Below are positions 25,010 to 33,788 of a stretch of 64,000 bases of DNA, in pieces. The position numbers were made by a program, and so were the translations under genes. Each line of letters opens with the position of its first letter. Positions within the stretch are counted from its first letter, which is position 1. The stretch lies in contig DJMJ01000017.1 of assembly GCA_002435325.1 (NCBI GenBank), forward strand, positions 1 through 64,000, read 5' to 3'. The notes under the pieces are model-generated. The model saw only the letters and a program-made list of their open reading frames with translations. It was not told where the DNA came from and did no database searches. Origin of the DNA: Nitrospira sp. UBA6493 (GTDB lineage: Bacteria; Nitrospirota; Nitrospiria; Nitrospirales; Nitrospiraceae).

Positions 25010-25828
25010 ATGCTGTCTCAAGATTTGATTCGTATGGGCTCGTATCTGTCCGTGCTGTGCGTGATGGCGACATGGGAAGTGCTGGCCCCTCGGCGTGCGC
25101 TGACGGCCTCGAAACTCTGCCGGTGGGGCGGCAATCTCACGATTGTGGTCTTGAATACGCTGATTGCCCGATTGCTATTTTCCGGTGGCGTGGTGGCTGT
25201 AGCGGCCATGGCGCAGGAGCGGGGTTGGGGATTCTTGAATTTGGTCGATGGGCCGGTCTGGCTCGAAATGGGGTTGGCGGTGGTGTTGCTGGACTTCATT
25301 ATCTACTGGCAGCATCAGGTGTTCCATCTGGTTCCGATCCTCTGGCGGTTTCACATGATGCACCACTCCGACCTGGATTTGGATGTGACCAGCGGGGTGC
25401 GGTTTCATCCGGTGGAGATGGTGATCTCGCTACTGGTGAAGGGGGCAGCGGTGATGATCCTGGGAGTGGCACCGTTGGCGGTGGTCGCGTTTGAGATCGT
25501 GTTGAACAGCACGGCCCTGTTCAACCACAGCAATGTCAGGATGCCGCTGAGCCTTGACCGGGTGCTCCGGTATGTCATCGTGACGCCGGACATGCATCGC
25601 ATCCACCATTCGGTGGATGTGCGTGAAACCAACAGCAACTATGGGTTCAATGTGCCCTGGTGGGACCGTCTCTTCGGAACCTATTGCGCCGAGCCGGCGC
25701 TGGGGCAACTGGGGATGCAGATCGGCCTTGAGCATCTCGGCCCCCCGGTCTGCTTGAATCTCTTTATGATGCTGCGATTCCCATTCGTGAGCAAGCTCGG
25801 GCGATACGCGGGCCGGACTCAATCCTAG
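25010..25828 (+). CDS. Sterol desaturase / fatty acid hydroxylase family protein
   Basis: 272 residues from the ATG at 25010; longer in-frame starts overlap the gene before. Several membrane helices frame the histidine boxes of this di-iron family: HQVFH, HMMHH and HRIHH, with a HSN between. Members hydroxylate or desaturate lipids such as sterols, fatty acids or carotenoids with O2 and an electron donor. Length is normal. The substrate cannot be read from sequence. The preceding small membrane protein is on the same strand. A terminator hairpin follows. Confidence 0.85.
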   Translation: MLSQDLIRMGSYLSVLCVMATWEVLAPRRALTASKLCRWGGNLTIVVLNTLIARLLFSGGVVAVAAMAQERGWGFLNLVDGPVWLEMGLAVVLLDFIIYWQHQVFHLVPILWRFHMMHHSDLDLDVTSGVRFHPVEMVISLLVKGAAVMILGVAPLAVVAFEIVLNSTALFNHSNVRMPLSLDRVLRYVIVTPDMHRIHHSVDVRETNSNYGFNVPWWDRLFGTYCAEPALGQLGMQIGLEHLGPPVCLNLFMMLRFPFVSKLGRYAGRTQS

Positions 25829-25846
25829 ACAAGATCGTGTGCGGCG

Positions 25847-25884
25847 AAAAAAGCTGAGGCCGCCGGTTTGACCGGCGGCCTCAG
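25847..25884. terminator. Terminator hairpin between convergent genes
   Basis: CTGAGGCCGCCGG (25854-25866), loop TTTGA, CCGGCGGCCTCAG (25872-25884): a perfect 13-bp stem. On the minus strand it is followed by a T6 run (A6 at 25847-25852), a classical terminator for the gene at 25939-26883. Confidence 0.9.
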
Positions 25885-25938
25885 TATCAGGGGCACGTTC
25901 GTTCAGGGTCACTCACCTGCCAGTGAGCGTATCGGGCT

Positions 25939-26883
25939 CTAGTGATGTCCGGCCGAGTGGTCCTGCTTCTCAACCAGCGGATCGATTTCTTTCTTTTCTT
26001 CTTCGGTCACGTTGTAACGAACGTAGGCGTGATCCAGCACTTCGTTGGCGTAGAGCCGCCCCGTCGGCGCGGGAATGGCGATGTTGGCTTCCACGGTTCC
26101 CTTGGGGCCAATGGTCACGGTTTGTTCATTCACGGTACGGATATAGGGGTGCCAGACCACGAGTTTGTAGGTGCCCGGCGGCACATTGGTCATGGTGAAG
26201 CGGCCTTGATCGTCCGTCTTGGCGTAGTACGGATTGTTGACGGCCACGCCCCAGCTCTCCATGTACGCATGGAAACCGCATTGCATGACGAAGATCCGGC
26301 GGCCCTTGGTGAGCTTCACCAGTTCTTTCATCGGCGGGCCGGCCATGTGTTTATGGTACATCCCGGCTTCGGTGCGGTCCTTGAAGTTGCGCGGGTGTTG
26401 CGAATTCATCGGGAGCGGGACGTTGAAGAGCACGCGCGCACCCAAATTCGAGGTCTCATAGGCCTGAATGTCGTGCATGACCGGGTCCATGTTGACGACG
26501 GACACCGATTGATCATCCCGTACGACGGTCGTGAACGGGAGGAAGAGGCAGTCTTTCGCTTCGATTTGCGGCACTCCCCCTTCATCGAAGGGTTTACCCT
26601 TGTCGATTCCCTCTAGATAGACCACCACTTCGCGAAACTCGCCGGCCGGTCCAACTTGGAACGGCTGCAAGATGCGCCAGCCTTGCCCGTCCGAAATGCG
26701 CCCGCAATAGTAGGGGTCTGGCAGCGTGACGAGGTTGTAGCCCTTCGGTTTGGGGACCGCTCCCTCAAGCTTGACGGTACCCGTAAGAGTGCTTCCATCC
26801 GTAACCGTGATGGCTTCATAGGCCCATGCGGAGGAACCGGCTGCTGAAAAAACGGCGATAAGTGCGAGAATTATTAAGTGCAT
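25939..26883 (-). CDS. Exported protein with cupredoxin-like and carboxypeptidase-regulatory-like domains
   Basis: 314 residues from the ATG at 26883; longer frames start inside the leader. The signal peptide ends near AWA|YEA. The core contains a VVNMDPVMHDIQAY segment and, later, VMQCGFHAYMESWG, together resembling a copper site with His, then Cys-x2-His-x2-Met. The C-terminal part (GRFTMTNVPPGTYKLVVWHP) is a carboxypeptidase-regulatory-like beta domain. The tail is His-rich (DHSAGHH). A periplasmic copper-binding or electron-transfer role is plausible, but not shown. Possible -10 TATAAT at 26981-26976 on the minus strand. The gene ends at a strong terminator. Confidence 0.65.
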   Translation of the reverse strand: MHLIILALIAVFSAAGSSAWAYEAITVTDGSTLTGTVKLEGAVPKPKGYNLVTLPDPYYCGRISDGQGWRILQPFQVGPAGEFREVVVYLEGIDKGKPFDEGGVPQIEAKDCLFLPFTTVVRDDQSVSVVNMDPVMHDIQAYETSNLGARVLFNVPLPMNSQHPRNFKDRTEAGMYHKHMAGPPMKELVKLTKGRRIFVMQCGFHAYMESWGVAVNNPYYAKTDDQGRFTMTNVPPGTYKLVVWHPYIRTVNEQTVTIGPKGTVEANIAIPAPTGRLYANEVLDHAYVRYNVTEEEKKEIDPLVEKQDHSAGHH

Positions 26884-26975
26884 GGCGTGCCTCTCATGAT
26901 AAAAAACAACATTGCCGATCGGTCGAACTCTGAATCGGACGCACCGGCCAGCCGCGCCCTTCACTAACATTATTG

Positions 26976-27006
26976 ATTATATCGCACACCCTCCCTCCTT
27001 AGGCAA
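26976..27006 (-). promoter_or_regulatory. Possible promoter of the cupredoxin-like gene
   Basis: On the minus strand TTGCCT (27006-27001) and TATAAT (26981-26976) are separated by 19 bases, longer than ideal. The leader would be about 85 bases. Confidence 0.4.
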
Positions 27007-27027
27007 TGGCGGGGAGGAATATTCTCT

Positions 27028-27052
27028 CTCTGCCGGGCTTGGCCGGGCAGAG
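27028..27052 (-). terminator. Terminator-like hairpin after the putative anti-sigma gene
   Basis: CTCTGCC at 27028-27034 pairs with GGCAGAG at 27046-27052, with GGGC/GCCG inner pairs. It lies just downstream of the minus-strand gene ending at 27068. There is no T-tract. Confidence 0.45.
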
Positions 27053-27067
27053 GCGTGTTGTGTGCGA

Positions 27068-28348
27068 TTACTGGCTTGGGGGAAGGGTGATCGCGATCTG
27101 GATGATGGAGGATGCGCGGTCGCCGATGACATAGGTGGCCTGTTCCGCTTGTCCGTTTGTCGCAGGGCCGGTCACAGATTCGAGAAGCTGGCCGGTGGCT
27201 GGCCGATCGAGCAACGCGGCTTCCTGTCTGCTGATCGGTCCGAAGGGAACCAGCGACAGCCGAATGACAAGTGTGCCGGTACGATGTTCCGTCGGCACTG
27301 GAATGGGTTGCCGTTGTCCGGGGGCGATCCTGGTCGAAATCTGCCCGCTGCCTTTTTCAGGGAATAGCAGCTTCGTCGGAGATGAACCACCCATCGCCCA
27401 GACTTGCAAGTAGGCCGGTTGGTTGGTGTCGAGTGTCAAGCGCACTGGCTCCGTGCTCATTGCTGCAGTCGCCGCGTCCATTTCCCGGTCTTGGCCGTCG
27501 CTCCCGCGGGCCACGAAGCTATACCGCAAGCCTAGAGGCTTCGCGGCCCGGTCTTGTGATGTCGCGGCCTGTTCCGATTGCCCCCCATAAAACAGAGTCC
27601 GTGCGCTGACTGGTGGGACGACAGCTCCTGGGATTGCCGCCTTGGCTGGGGCTTGCATGGCAACAGGTGGCGAAGCTGCCGGTGCCAGCTTCTTTGCTGC
27701 CGTGCCGGACGTAGCCGTAGGGGCGTTGGCGTGGTCGGAGAGTGTGTCCAACTCATGAGGTCCGGACAGCCGTTGACGGCCTGGCTCAATGGCTTTCGGC
27801 TCTTGAGGGAGCGGTGGCGTCATACGTTCCCGCTTCGCCCGTGTGGTGGCCGGCGCCACTTCTTTTTCAGAAGGAGCGTGAACGGCGGCGCGCTCCTCTG
27901 CGTTCAGGGCTGGTTTTTCATCGAGAGGCGGCGCTGGTCGTGACGCAAGAGGAGCTGAGCTTGGTGGTGTGGCAGGCTGCGCCTCTTCGGTGGCGGCAGG
28001 TTGAGCCGCTTGCTTGAGGCTGTCTTGGTAGACCTTGATGCCGAGCACGACGGCGAAGACAGCTGTGGCGAGCCCTCCGGCAAGCGCAAGATTGGACGGG
28101 CGCATGAACCAATCCAGCCAGGAACCTGAATCGCCTGCGCCGGAAGTGCGTGTCTGCTTCAAAGCCTGCAAGAGTGTGCGGCGCACGGCAGGATCGGTCA
28201 GCAGTTCTTTCAGCGCCTGCTCGTCGGCCAGGGCATTGAAGAGCTGTTGGTCTTGGAGCGCAACGTTGTACAGCTGTTGCTTCTCCTCCGCTGTCAGCGT
28301 ATCCGCTGCGAAGCCGCCCAGAAGATGTTCAAGATCGTGTTCTGCCAT
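27068..28348 (-). CDS. Putative membrane anti-sigma factor with a C-terminal DUF4384-like domain
   Basis: 426 residues. Residues 1-75 are helical and acidic and include HDLEHLLGGFAADTLTAEE, as in the sigma-binding N-terminal part of anti-sigma factors, though no zinc-binding HxxxCxxC is seen. A membrane helix follows (about 86-106), then a long Ala/Pro-rich linker and a periplasmic domain (about 285-420) with LTLDTNQPAYLQVWAM and KLLFPEKGSGQI, which resembles DUF4384. It begins 48 bases after the ECF sigma gene, separated by a heptamer tract. It probably holds the sigma factor inactive until an envelope signal is sensed. The role is inferred from context. Confidence 0.6.
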   Translation of the reverse strand: MAEHDLEHLLGGFAADTLTAEEKQQLYNVALQDQQLFNALADEQALKELLTDPAVRRTLLQALKQTRTSGAGDSGSWLDWFMRPSNLALAGGLATAVFAVVLGIKVYQDSLKQAAQPAATEEAQPATPPSSAPLASRPAPPLDEKPALNAEERAAVHAPSEKEVAPATTRAKRERMTPPLPQEPKAIEPGRQRLSGPHELDTLSDHANAPTATSGTAAKKLAPAASPPVAMQAPAKAAIPGAVVPPVSARTLFYGGQSEQAATSQDRAAKPLGLRYSFVARGSDGQDREMDAATAAMSTEPVRLTLDTNQPAYLQVWAMGGSSPTKLLFPEKGSGQISTRIAPGQRQPIPVPTEHRTGTLVIRLSLVPFGPISRQEAALLDRPATGQLLESVTGPATNGQAEQATYVIGDRASSIIQIAITLPPSQ

Positions 28349-28357
28349 GGTCCTCTA

Positions 28358-28392
28358 GTGTGAGACGTAAAACGTGAACGGTAAACCGTGGA
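28358..28392. repeat. Heptamer tract between sigma and anti-sigma genes
   Basis: Five heptamers GTGTGAG, ACGTAAA, ACGTGAA, CGGTAAA, CCGTGGA fill most of the 48-base gap between the two genes, in the leader of the putative anti-sigma gene. Confidence 0.55.
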
Positions 28393-28396
28393 GATG

Positions 28397-28897
28397 CTAG
28401 TCCCATGAGCCGCCCATCGACGACAATAGCTGCTTTCTGCAGCGAAGGTCCCAGGTATAGATCGTATTGATCGACTGTTGCCTCATCAGCTGCTGAATCT
28501 CGGGAAAGCTCTTTCCCTCCAGCTTCCACTTGAAGAGCTCGCGGCAGCGTTCGCCGAGCCGGGTGATGGCCGTGAGCAGCCGCTCCACGCGCTGCTGCTG
28601 ATCCAACTGTGTGGCCGGATCACTGTCTGGATTGGCCAACGGGAGTTCATCAATCGATTTCTGATTATACTCGCCTTGCCGTAAGGCTTTGCGATGGGCA
28701 TCCAGCATCTTGAACCGTAAGACTTGAAAGGCCAAGGGGACGAGGTCGGTCAGATCCGTGATGTGGGCATATTTCTCATGAAGGACGACCAGCACCTCTT
28801 GCGTCAGGTCCTCGGCATGCTCCCTCGATACCCGTGATGTCGCGAAGGCCAGAATCCTTTCGCGCAGGGCGCCGATGATGTCGTGACGATCCATCAT
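28397..28897 (-). CDS. ECF-type RNA polymerase sigma factor
   Basis: 166 residues with region 2 (REHAEDLTQEVLVVLHEKY, FQVLRFKMLDAHRK) and region 4 (LTAITRLGERCRELFKWKLEGKSF, FPEIQQLMRQ, TWDLRCRKQLL). Regions 1 and 3 are absent, as in ECF factors. It directs RNA polymerase to a small set of promoters, which are unknown. Its ATG overlaps the stop of the upstream amidohydrolase (ATGA), so the two are translationally coupled, and the putative anti-sigma gene follows 48 bases later. Confidence 0.85.
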   Translation of the reverse strand: MMDRHDIIGALRERILAFATSRVSREHAEDLTQEVLVVLHEKYAHITDLTDLVPLAFQVLRFKMLDAHRKALRQGEYNQKSIDELPLANPDSDPATQLDQQQRVERLLTAITRLGERCRELFKWKLEGKSFPEIQQLMRQQSINTIYTWDLRCRKQLLSSMGGSWD

Positions 28898-29877
28898 CGT
28901 GAAGCCAATGTAGGTTGGGGAAGCAGTTCGCTCAACGACCGGAAGCCCAGCTGCAGGCCGTTACACACCTCGACTTGCCGGTCGAAACGGTTCTTTGTCT
29001 GCATCATCTTGCGCAGCTCGCCGAATCCCACGCGGCCCCAGGCGGGAAGGTGGAAGACGGAGAGCGGGTAGTCGGTGCCGAAGAGTAGCCGTTTCTGTAC
29101 GTCGGGATCATGACGCAGGTGCAGGAGCATCCGGAACCGATTCGGCAGCGTGAGGGCGGAGATGTCCGCATAGAAGTTGGGATAGTTCTTCACGAAGTCC
29201 CGCAGCGTCGGAAGAAACTTTTCATAGAGGATGAGGCCGTAGCTGCAGGCATGGGCGGCGATGACGGTGGCGCCTTCGTCCAGCGCGACGCGCAGCCGCT
29301 CGGGGTCGCCGACCGACTGGTCTTTCCCGATCAAGCTGAACTCGTAGCCGACATGGCTGAGGAACGGGAGCTTCCGTTCGGCGAGCGCCCGGTAAAACGG
29401 TTTGTACTTGGGATTGGCCGGGTCGAACTGTTGGGCATTGGGCAGCACTTTGACCAGGGTGGCCCCGGCGTCCGCGCAGCGGTGCACTTCTTCGACCGCA
29501 TCCCGCCGCTGCGGGTTGATGGAGACGCCTGCGAGCAATTCGTTCGGATGGGCTTGTGCGGCCTTGAGCACGTAGTCGTTGCTCACAAGGAGATCGGTGT
29601 CGGTCAGGCTGAGGACGCCGTTGGAATCGTAATGTCCATCCATTCCAAGCAAGACCGCTTGTTGCACATATTGGGAGGCGCGCAATTCAACGAGCAGGTC
29701 GTCGAGATATTTTGCGTTGGCTTCGTGCGGGTGGTCGATCGAGAGGCCGTGCTTCCAAAATAGGAAGCGAAAGAGCGGGCTCTTGAGCATCTTGGGCGAG
29801 ATGTAGCAGCCATTGTCGCCGTCCGGCAGAGCGGCCAGGTGGACGTGGCAATCGATGAGAGTTTTATCAGATGTCAT
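28894..29877 (-). CDS. Amidohydrolase-family (TIM-barrel) metal-dependent hydrolase
   Basis: 327 residues. DCHVHLAAL near the start is the metal-binding HxH, followed by HVGYEFSLIG, ViAAHACSYG and FGTDYPLSVFHL with the catalytic Asp region. This is the layout of the amidohydrolase_2 group, which includes decarboxylases and lactonases. Cytoplasmic, no signal peptide. Substrate unknown. It heads an operon with the ECF sigma factor (four-base overlap) and the anti-sigma-like gene, an uncommon partnership. Confidence 0.75.
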   Translation of the reverse strand: MTSDKTLIDCHVHLAALPDGDNGCYISPKMLKSPLFRFLFWKHGLSIDHPHEANAKYLDDLLVELRASQYVQQAVLLGMDGHYDSNGVLSLTDTDLLVSNDYVLKAAQAHPNELLAGVSINPQRRDAVEEVHRCADAGATLVKVLPNAQQFDPANPKYKPFYRALAERKLPFLSHVGYEFSLIGKDQSVGDPERLRVALDEGATVIAAHACSYGLILYEKFLPTLRDFVKNYPNFYADISALTLPNRFRMLLHLRHDPDVQKRLLFGTDYPLSVFHLPAWGRVGFGELRKMMQTKNRFDRQVEVCNGLQLGFRSLSELLPQPTLASR

Positions 29878-29889
29878 ATATCAGTCGGG

Positions 29890-29985
29890 TGATGAGCCGT
29901 CAGCCTCCAGCGTCCAGATAACTCCGGCCTCAGGCTTTCGGTACGCGCTTGTCATCGCTCTCACATCTTGACGGTTTACGCCTCA
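29890..29985. repeat. Heptamer-repeat tracts
   Basis: Two tracts: 29897-29917 (CCGTCAG, CCTCCAG, CGTCCAG) and 29958-29985 (CTCTCAC, ATCTTGA, CGGTTTA, CGCCTCA). They fill the gap between the hydrolase start and the aas 3' end, possibly acting as aas terminator or hydrolase leader. Confidence 0.4.
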
Positions 29986-32900
29986 CGAGCTTGCAGCCGT
30001 TCCGTCGCGATGCGTTTCACCCCGCGTAGATCCAGCTTGCCGGTGCCGAGGACCGGCAACGCGTCGACTTTGACAAATTGGCTCTTTGCTGGGATGAAGA
30101 GATTGGGCAGTCCGCTGGCGGCCAGTTTGTCGAGTACTGCGGGGAGGCCGGATTCATCGATGGTGTAGAGCACGGCCAGCCGTTCACCTTTTTTCTCGTC
30201 CGGTAGGCCGGTGACCGCGAAGACTTGCGTCTCCGCGCCAGCCGCCTCTTGCAGGGCTTCCTCGACCTTGCCGTGCGGGACCATCTCTCCACCAATTTTG
30301 GAAAACCGCGAGAGCCGGTCGGTAATGGTCAGAAACCCATCTTCGTCGAGTGTGGCGATGTCGCCGGTGATGTACCACCCATCCTTCATGGCTTTGGCGG
30401 TCAGGTCTTCGCGCCCGAGATAGCCGCTCATCACATTTGGGCCCTTCACGAGCAGCATTCCGGGCTGGCCTGGGGGGAGGATGGCCCAGGTGTCGGGATC
30501 GACAATGCGGACCGACACGCCTGGGAATGGTTGCCCGACGGTGCCGCGCCGCGAAGCCACTTGGTAGAAGCCGGAGGCGCGGAAATCCGGGCAATTGGAG
30601 GCAATCACTGGCGCGCATTCCGTGACGCCGTAGCCTTCGACCGGGGTGATGCCGAATTTGTCTTGGAAGGCCTGCACCAGGCGAAGTGGAAGTTTCTCCG
30701 CGCCCGTCAAGACCAGGCGCAAGGTGCTGAACTGTTCCGGGGTGCAGCGGCGCAGGTACAACTGGAGGAACGTGGGCGTCACCACTAACAGCGACACACG
30801 GTACTTGCTGCAGAGCTCGCCGATGGCGGCGACGTCCAGAGGCGAGGGATGGAAAACAATTCCCACATTGTGACGGGTGTAATACCACAGCAGCATGTAG
30901 CCGAAGGAGTGAAAGAATGGGAGGATGCCCAAGGTGCGGTCGGCGGGGCTGACGTGGAGGACTTGCGCCGCGCCTTCGACGTTCGAGTTGATGGCGAAGT
31001 GCGAAAGCATCACGCCCTTGGGTTCGCCGGTGCTGCCGCTGCTGAAGATGATCGTGGCGAGGTCGTCCAGGCTGGTCGGCTGTGCGCGGCCACAGGCGCG
31101 CTCCAGCAGGTTGATCGGCACCAATAGGCCGAGCAGCAGCGCTGTGAACTTTGCGCCGCTGCCGATCGTCTTGGCGATGTCTTCCAGATAGAGCATGGTG
31201 ACGCCGCCGGGAATGTCGAGTTTGGCTTTCTCGACGAATTGCCGGCTGGTGACCACGGTCTTAAGCCCGGCTTGAACCACGGCCGATTCGAGCCCCACAC
31301 GCCCTACTGTGTAATTCAAATTCACACTGGTTTTCCCGGCGAGGGCGGCGGCGACATTGAGCAGCGCGCCAGGGACGCTGGGCGGCAACAGCAGCCCCAC
31401 ATGACGCTGACCTTGCCAATGCGGAGTCATGGCGCGTGCCAGAGAGATGGTCCCGATCAAGGCCTTCAGCCCTGTGATATGCGGGCGCGCCGCGTCGGCC
31501 ATCGCGAACATGAAGGGATGGTGGCGCCAGGCGGTGATCACCGGCTGGTGGAGGGGCTGCTGATCGGATTTGCGCAGGGTCCAGGCGGCCTCGCCCAGTT
31601 CACGCACGAGCCGCCGGATGTCATGGGCCGGCGTCTCCGCCGGTTGCGGGGCGCCGAAGGAAACGGTGACGGGATAGGGAATCCGTTCGGGGCGTTTCGT
31701 GACGAACCGGCCGTTTACAAAACTGAAGATGCTCCCCCAGATCCGGTCCAGATGCACCGGAATGATCGGCACGGTCCGGCCTTTGACGATGCGTTCAAAG
31801 CCGCGCCGGAACGGGAGGAGTGTCCCGGTTCTGGTGATCTGCCCCTCCGGGAAGATACAGACGATTTCGCCGTCGTCGAGTGCCTGGCCCGCGGCGCGCA
31901 AGGCCCGTAGGATCACGCGGGGCCCCCCGGATGAGGAAATGGGGATGACGCGCATGATGTTCATGAGCCATTTGAACAGGGGATGGCTCGCATATTGGGC
32001 ATCCACGAGAAAACGAATGGGCCGGTCGAGGCTGGCGACCAGCAGGAAGCCGTCGACGAACGACATATGATTGGGGACCAGCAGCGCGCCGCCGGTCTGC
32101 GGCACGTTGACTCGCCCGACGATCTTGAGGCGATAGAGCGTCTTGGTCAGCAGAATCAGGACAAGACGGACGAACGCGCTGGGCATCAGCCACAGAGCCC
32201 AGAGGGTGCCGAAAAAGGTGGCGAGGGCTGCCGTGAGCAAGATGCCGGTAGTCGATAATCCGATAGAGGCGAAGAGTCCGCCGCTCAATGATCCCATGAG
32301 CACGCCACTATACGTGCAGGTGTTTGCGAGCGCAATGATGCTGCCGCGCCGGTCGGCCGGATCGTGCCATTCGATCAAGGCATTCACGGGGACGACGAAG
32401 AGTCCGCAAGACAGGCCTAAGCCCGCCATCAGCACCAGGGAGCCGGCGAGCCCAGGGCTCAGCAGGCCCAGGAGCAGGAGAAACGCGCAGATGCCGAAGG
32501 TGCCCAGTGGAATCAACCCGTATTCGACCCGGTCGCCTGAGAGTTTGCCCGCGATCACGGCGCCTGCGCCGATGCCGATCGACAGGAGCGCCAAGGGCAG
32601 GCCGGAGAGCCCGTTCGAGAGGCGCAGCACGGTCTTCGTGAACACCAGAATATCTTGCGAGACTAAACTGGCGACAGTCCAGAAAAATGCTGAGCCGAGC
32701 ACGGCCAGAAACAATGTGCGGTTCGTTCGTACCGTCTGAATGGCGGCCCCGACGGTTGACGCCAATCCGCCTTCCGTTCGGGCAACCGGTACAGACGGGA
32801 CTGTGAGTGCCGCGCCGAAGCCGATGAGCGAGAGGATGGTCAGGGCAAGCGGCGCCAGCTAGGTGGCCGTTCCCACACCATCGAGGAGCAGACCTCCCAT

Positions 32901-33404
32901 GGCGGTCCCGCCGAGAATCGCGAAAAACGTGCTGAGTTCGAGAATGCCGTTGCCCTGGGAAAGCCGATCGTGAGGAAGCAGCTCCGGGAGGATGCCGTAT
33001 TTCGCCGGACCGAAGAGCGCACTGTGCACGCCCAGGCAGCCGAGGACTATGAGCGGGAGCCAGCCGCCGTCTGGATTGATCAAAAGTGCTACCGTGCCTG
33101 CGGCCATCAGGCCGACTTCCACCGCCTTCATGGCGACAATGACTGTGCGCTTGCTCACACGGTCGGCGAGCAGGCCGGCCACGAGCGACATCAGCATAAG
33201 CGGCAGGGTGAAGATGACGAACGTCAGCGTGGTCTGGGCCTGTGAGGCGGCCTCCAGCTCGGGGCCCGGCGTCATGCCGGCCGTCACCTGATGGATGCCT
33301 AGCAGCGCCACCATCAGCTTCCAGGCGTTGTCGTTGAAGGCGCCGAAAAACTGCGCGATGAGCAAGCCTCGGAGAGGATGGAGGGAACGTGTCGTCGGCG
33401 TCAT
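29976..33404 (-). pseudogene. aas: Aas-type MFS / acyltransferase / acyl-ACP synthetase fusion, interrupted by TAG
   Basis: From the ATG at 33404 the frame encodes 1142 codons in one phase, broken only by TAG at 32861-32859 (codon 182). Domains: an LplT-like MFS transporter (1 to about 420, FGAFNDNAWK at the start), a PlsC acyltransferase with NHMSFVD near 445, and an AMP-binding acyl-ACP synthetase with IIFSSGSTGEPKG near 785 and a VEGYGVTE segment. Aas-type enzymes import and re-acylate lysophospholipids in the inner membrane. The stop falls in the MFS part after GVGTAT, before LAPLAL; a TGG to TAG change would explain it. A second start (TTG 32765) would give a protein lacking the first helices. 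Either a disabled gene or an assembly error. Confidence 0.8.
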
Positions 33405-33788
33405 ATGCTTGGATTTCGATTGGTACGTAGCCGTAGTGCCCAGGAGGCAGTGTGCCAGTGTCGGTGCTATCTGGCAAATCATTCTCTAGTTTATTCGGTG
33501 TGCGAAATGCCGTCACGATCGAGCCCTCCTGCCATATGAGCTGCAACAATATGATGTTGGTCCAATAGAAAAGCGTTCTAGGTCTAAGGCGTTGAGGGTA
33601 TTGGTTCCATAAGGGCTTGTGTTGATCTATGGGTTGATAGACATGAAAGAATCCTTTGTGAGAATATTCTTCGGCCAACTGATCTTATGAGCAGAATGAG
33701 GGTGTTCTCGCGAGGGCGTGAGGGGTTGTGTTCTAAGCATCTGTCGCATCCTGGTGGGGGCAGGGGACATCAACAGGGAGGAGTGCAC
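33405..33788. other. Divergent intergenic region
   Basis: About 380 bases between the aas gene and the TraF-like gene, which diverge. Open frames here are not protein-like. No confident promoter pair, riboswitch or RNA gene was seen; GGGAGGAG at the right end is the Shine-Dalgarno of the next gene. Confidence 0.5.

Noticed and set aside
32308..33678. 456-codon open frame on the minus strand overlapping the aas N-terminus
   Set aside because: It is a different phase of the same DNA as the aas MFS part, which has clear helices and motifs; the other frame is Arg/Pro-rich.
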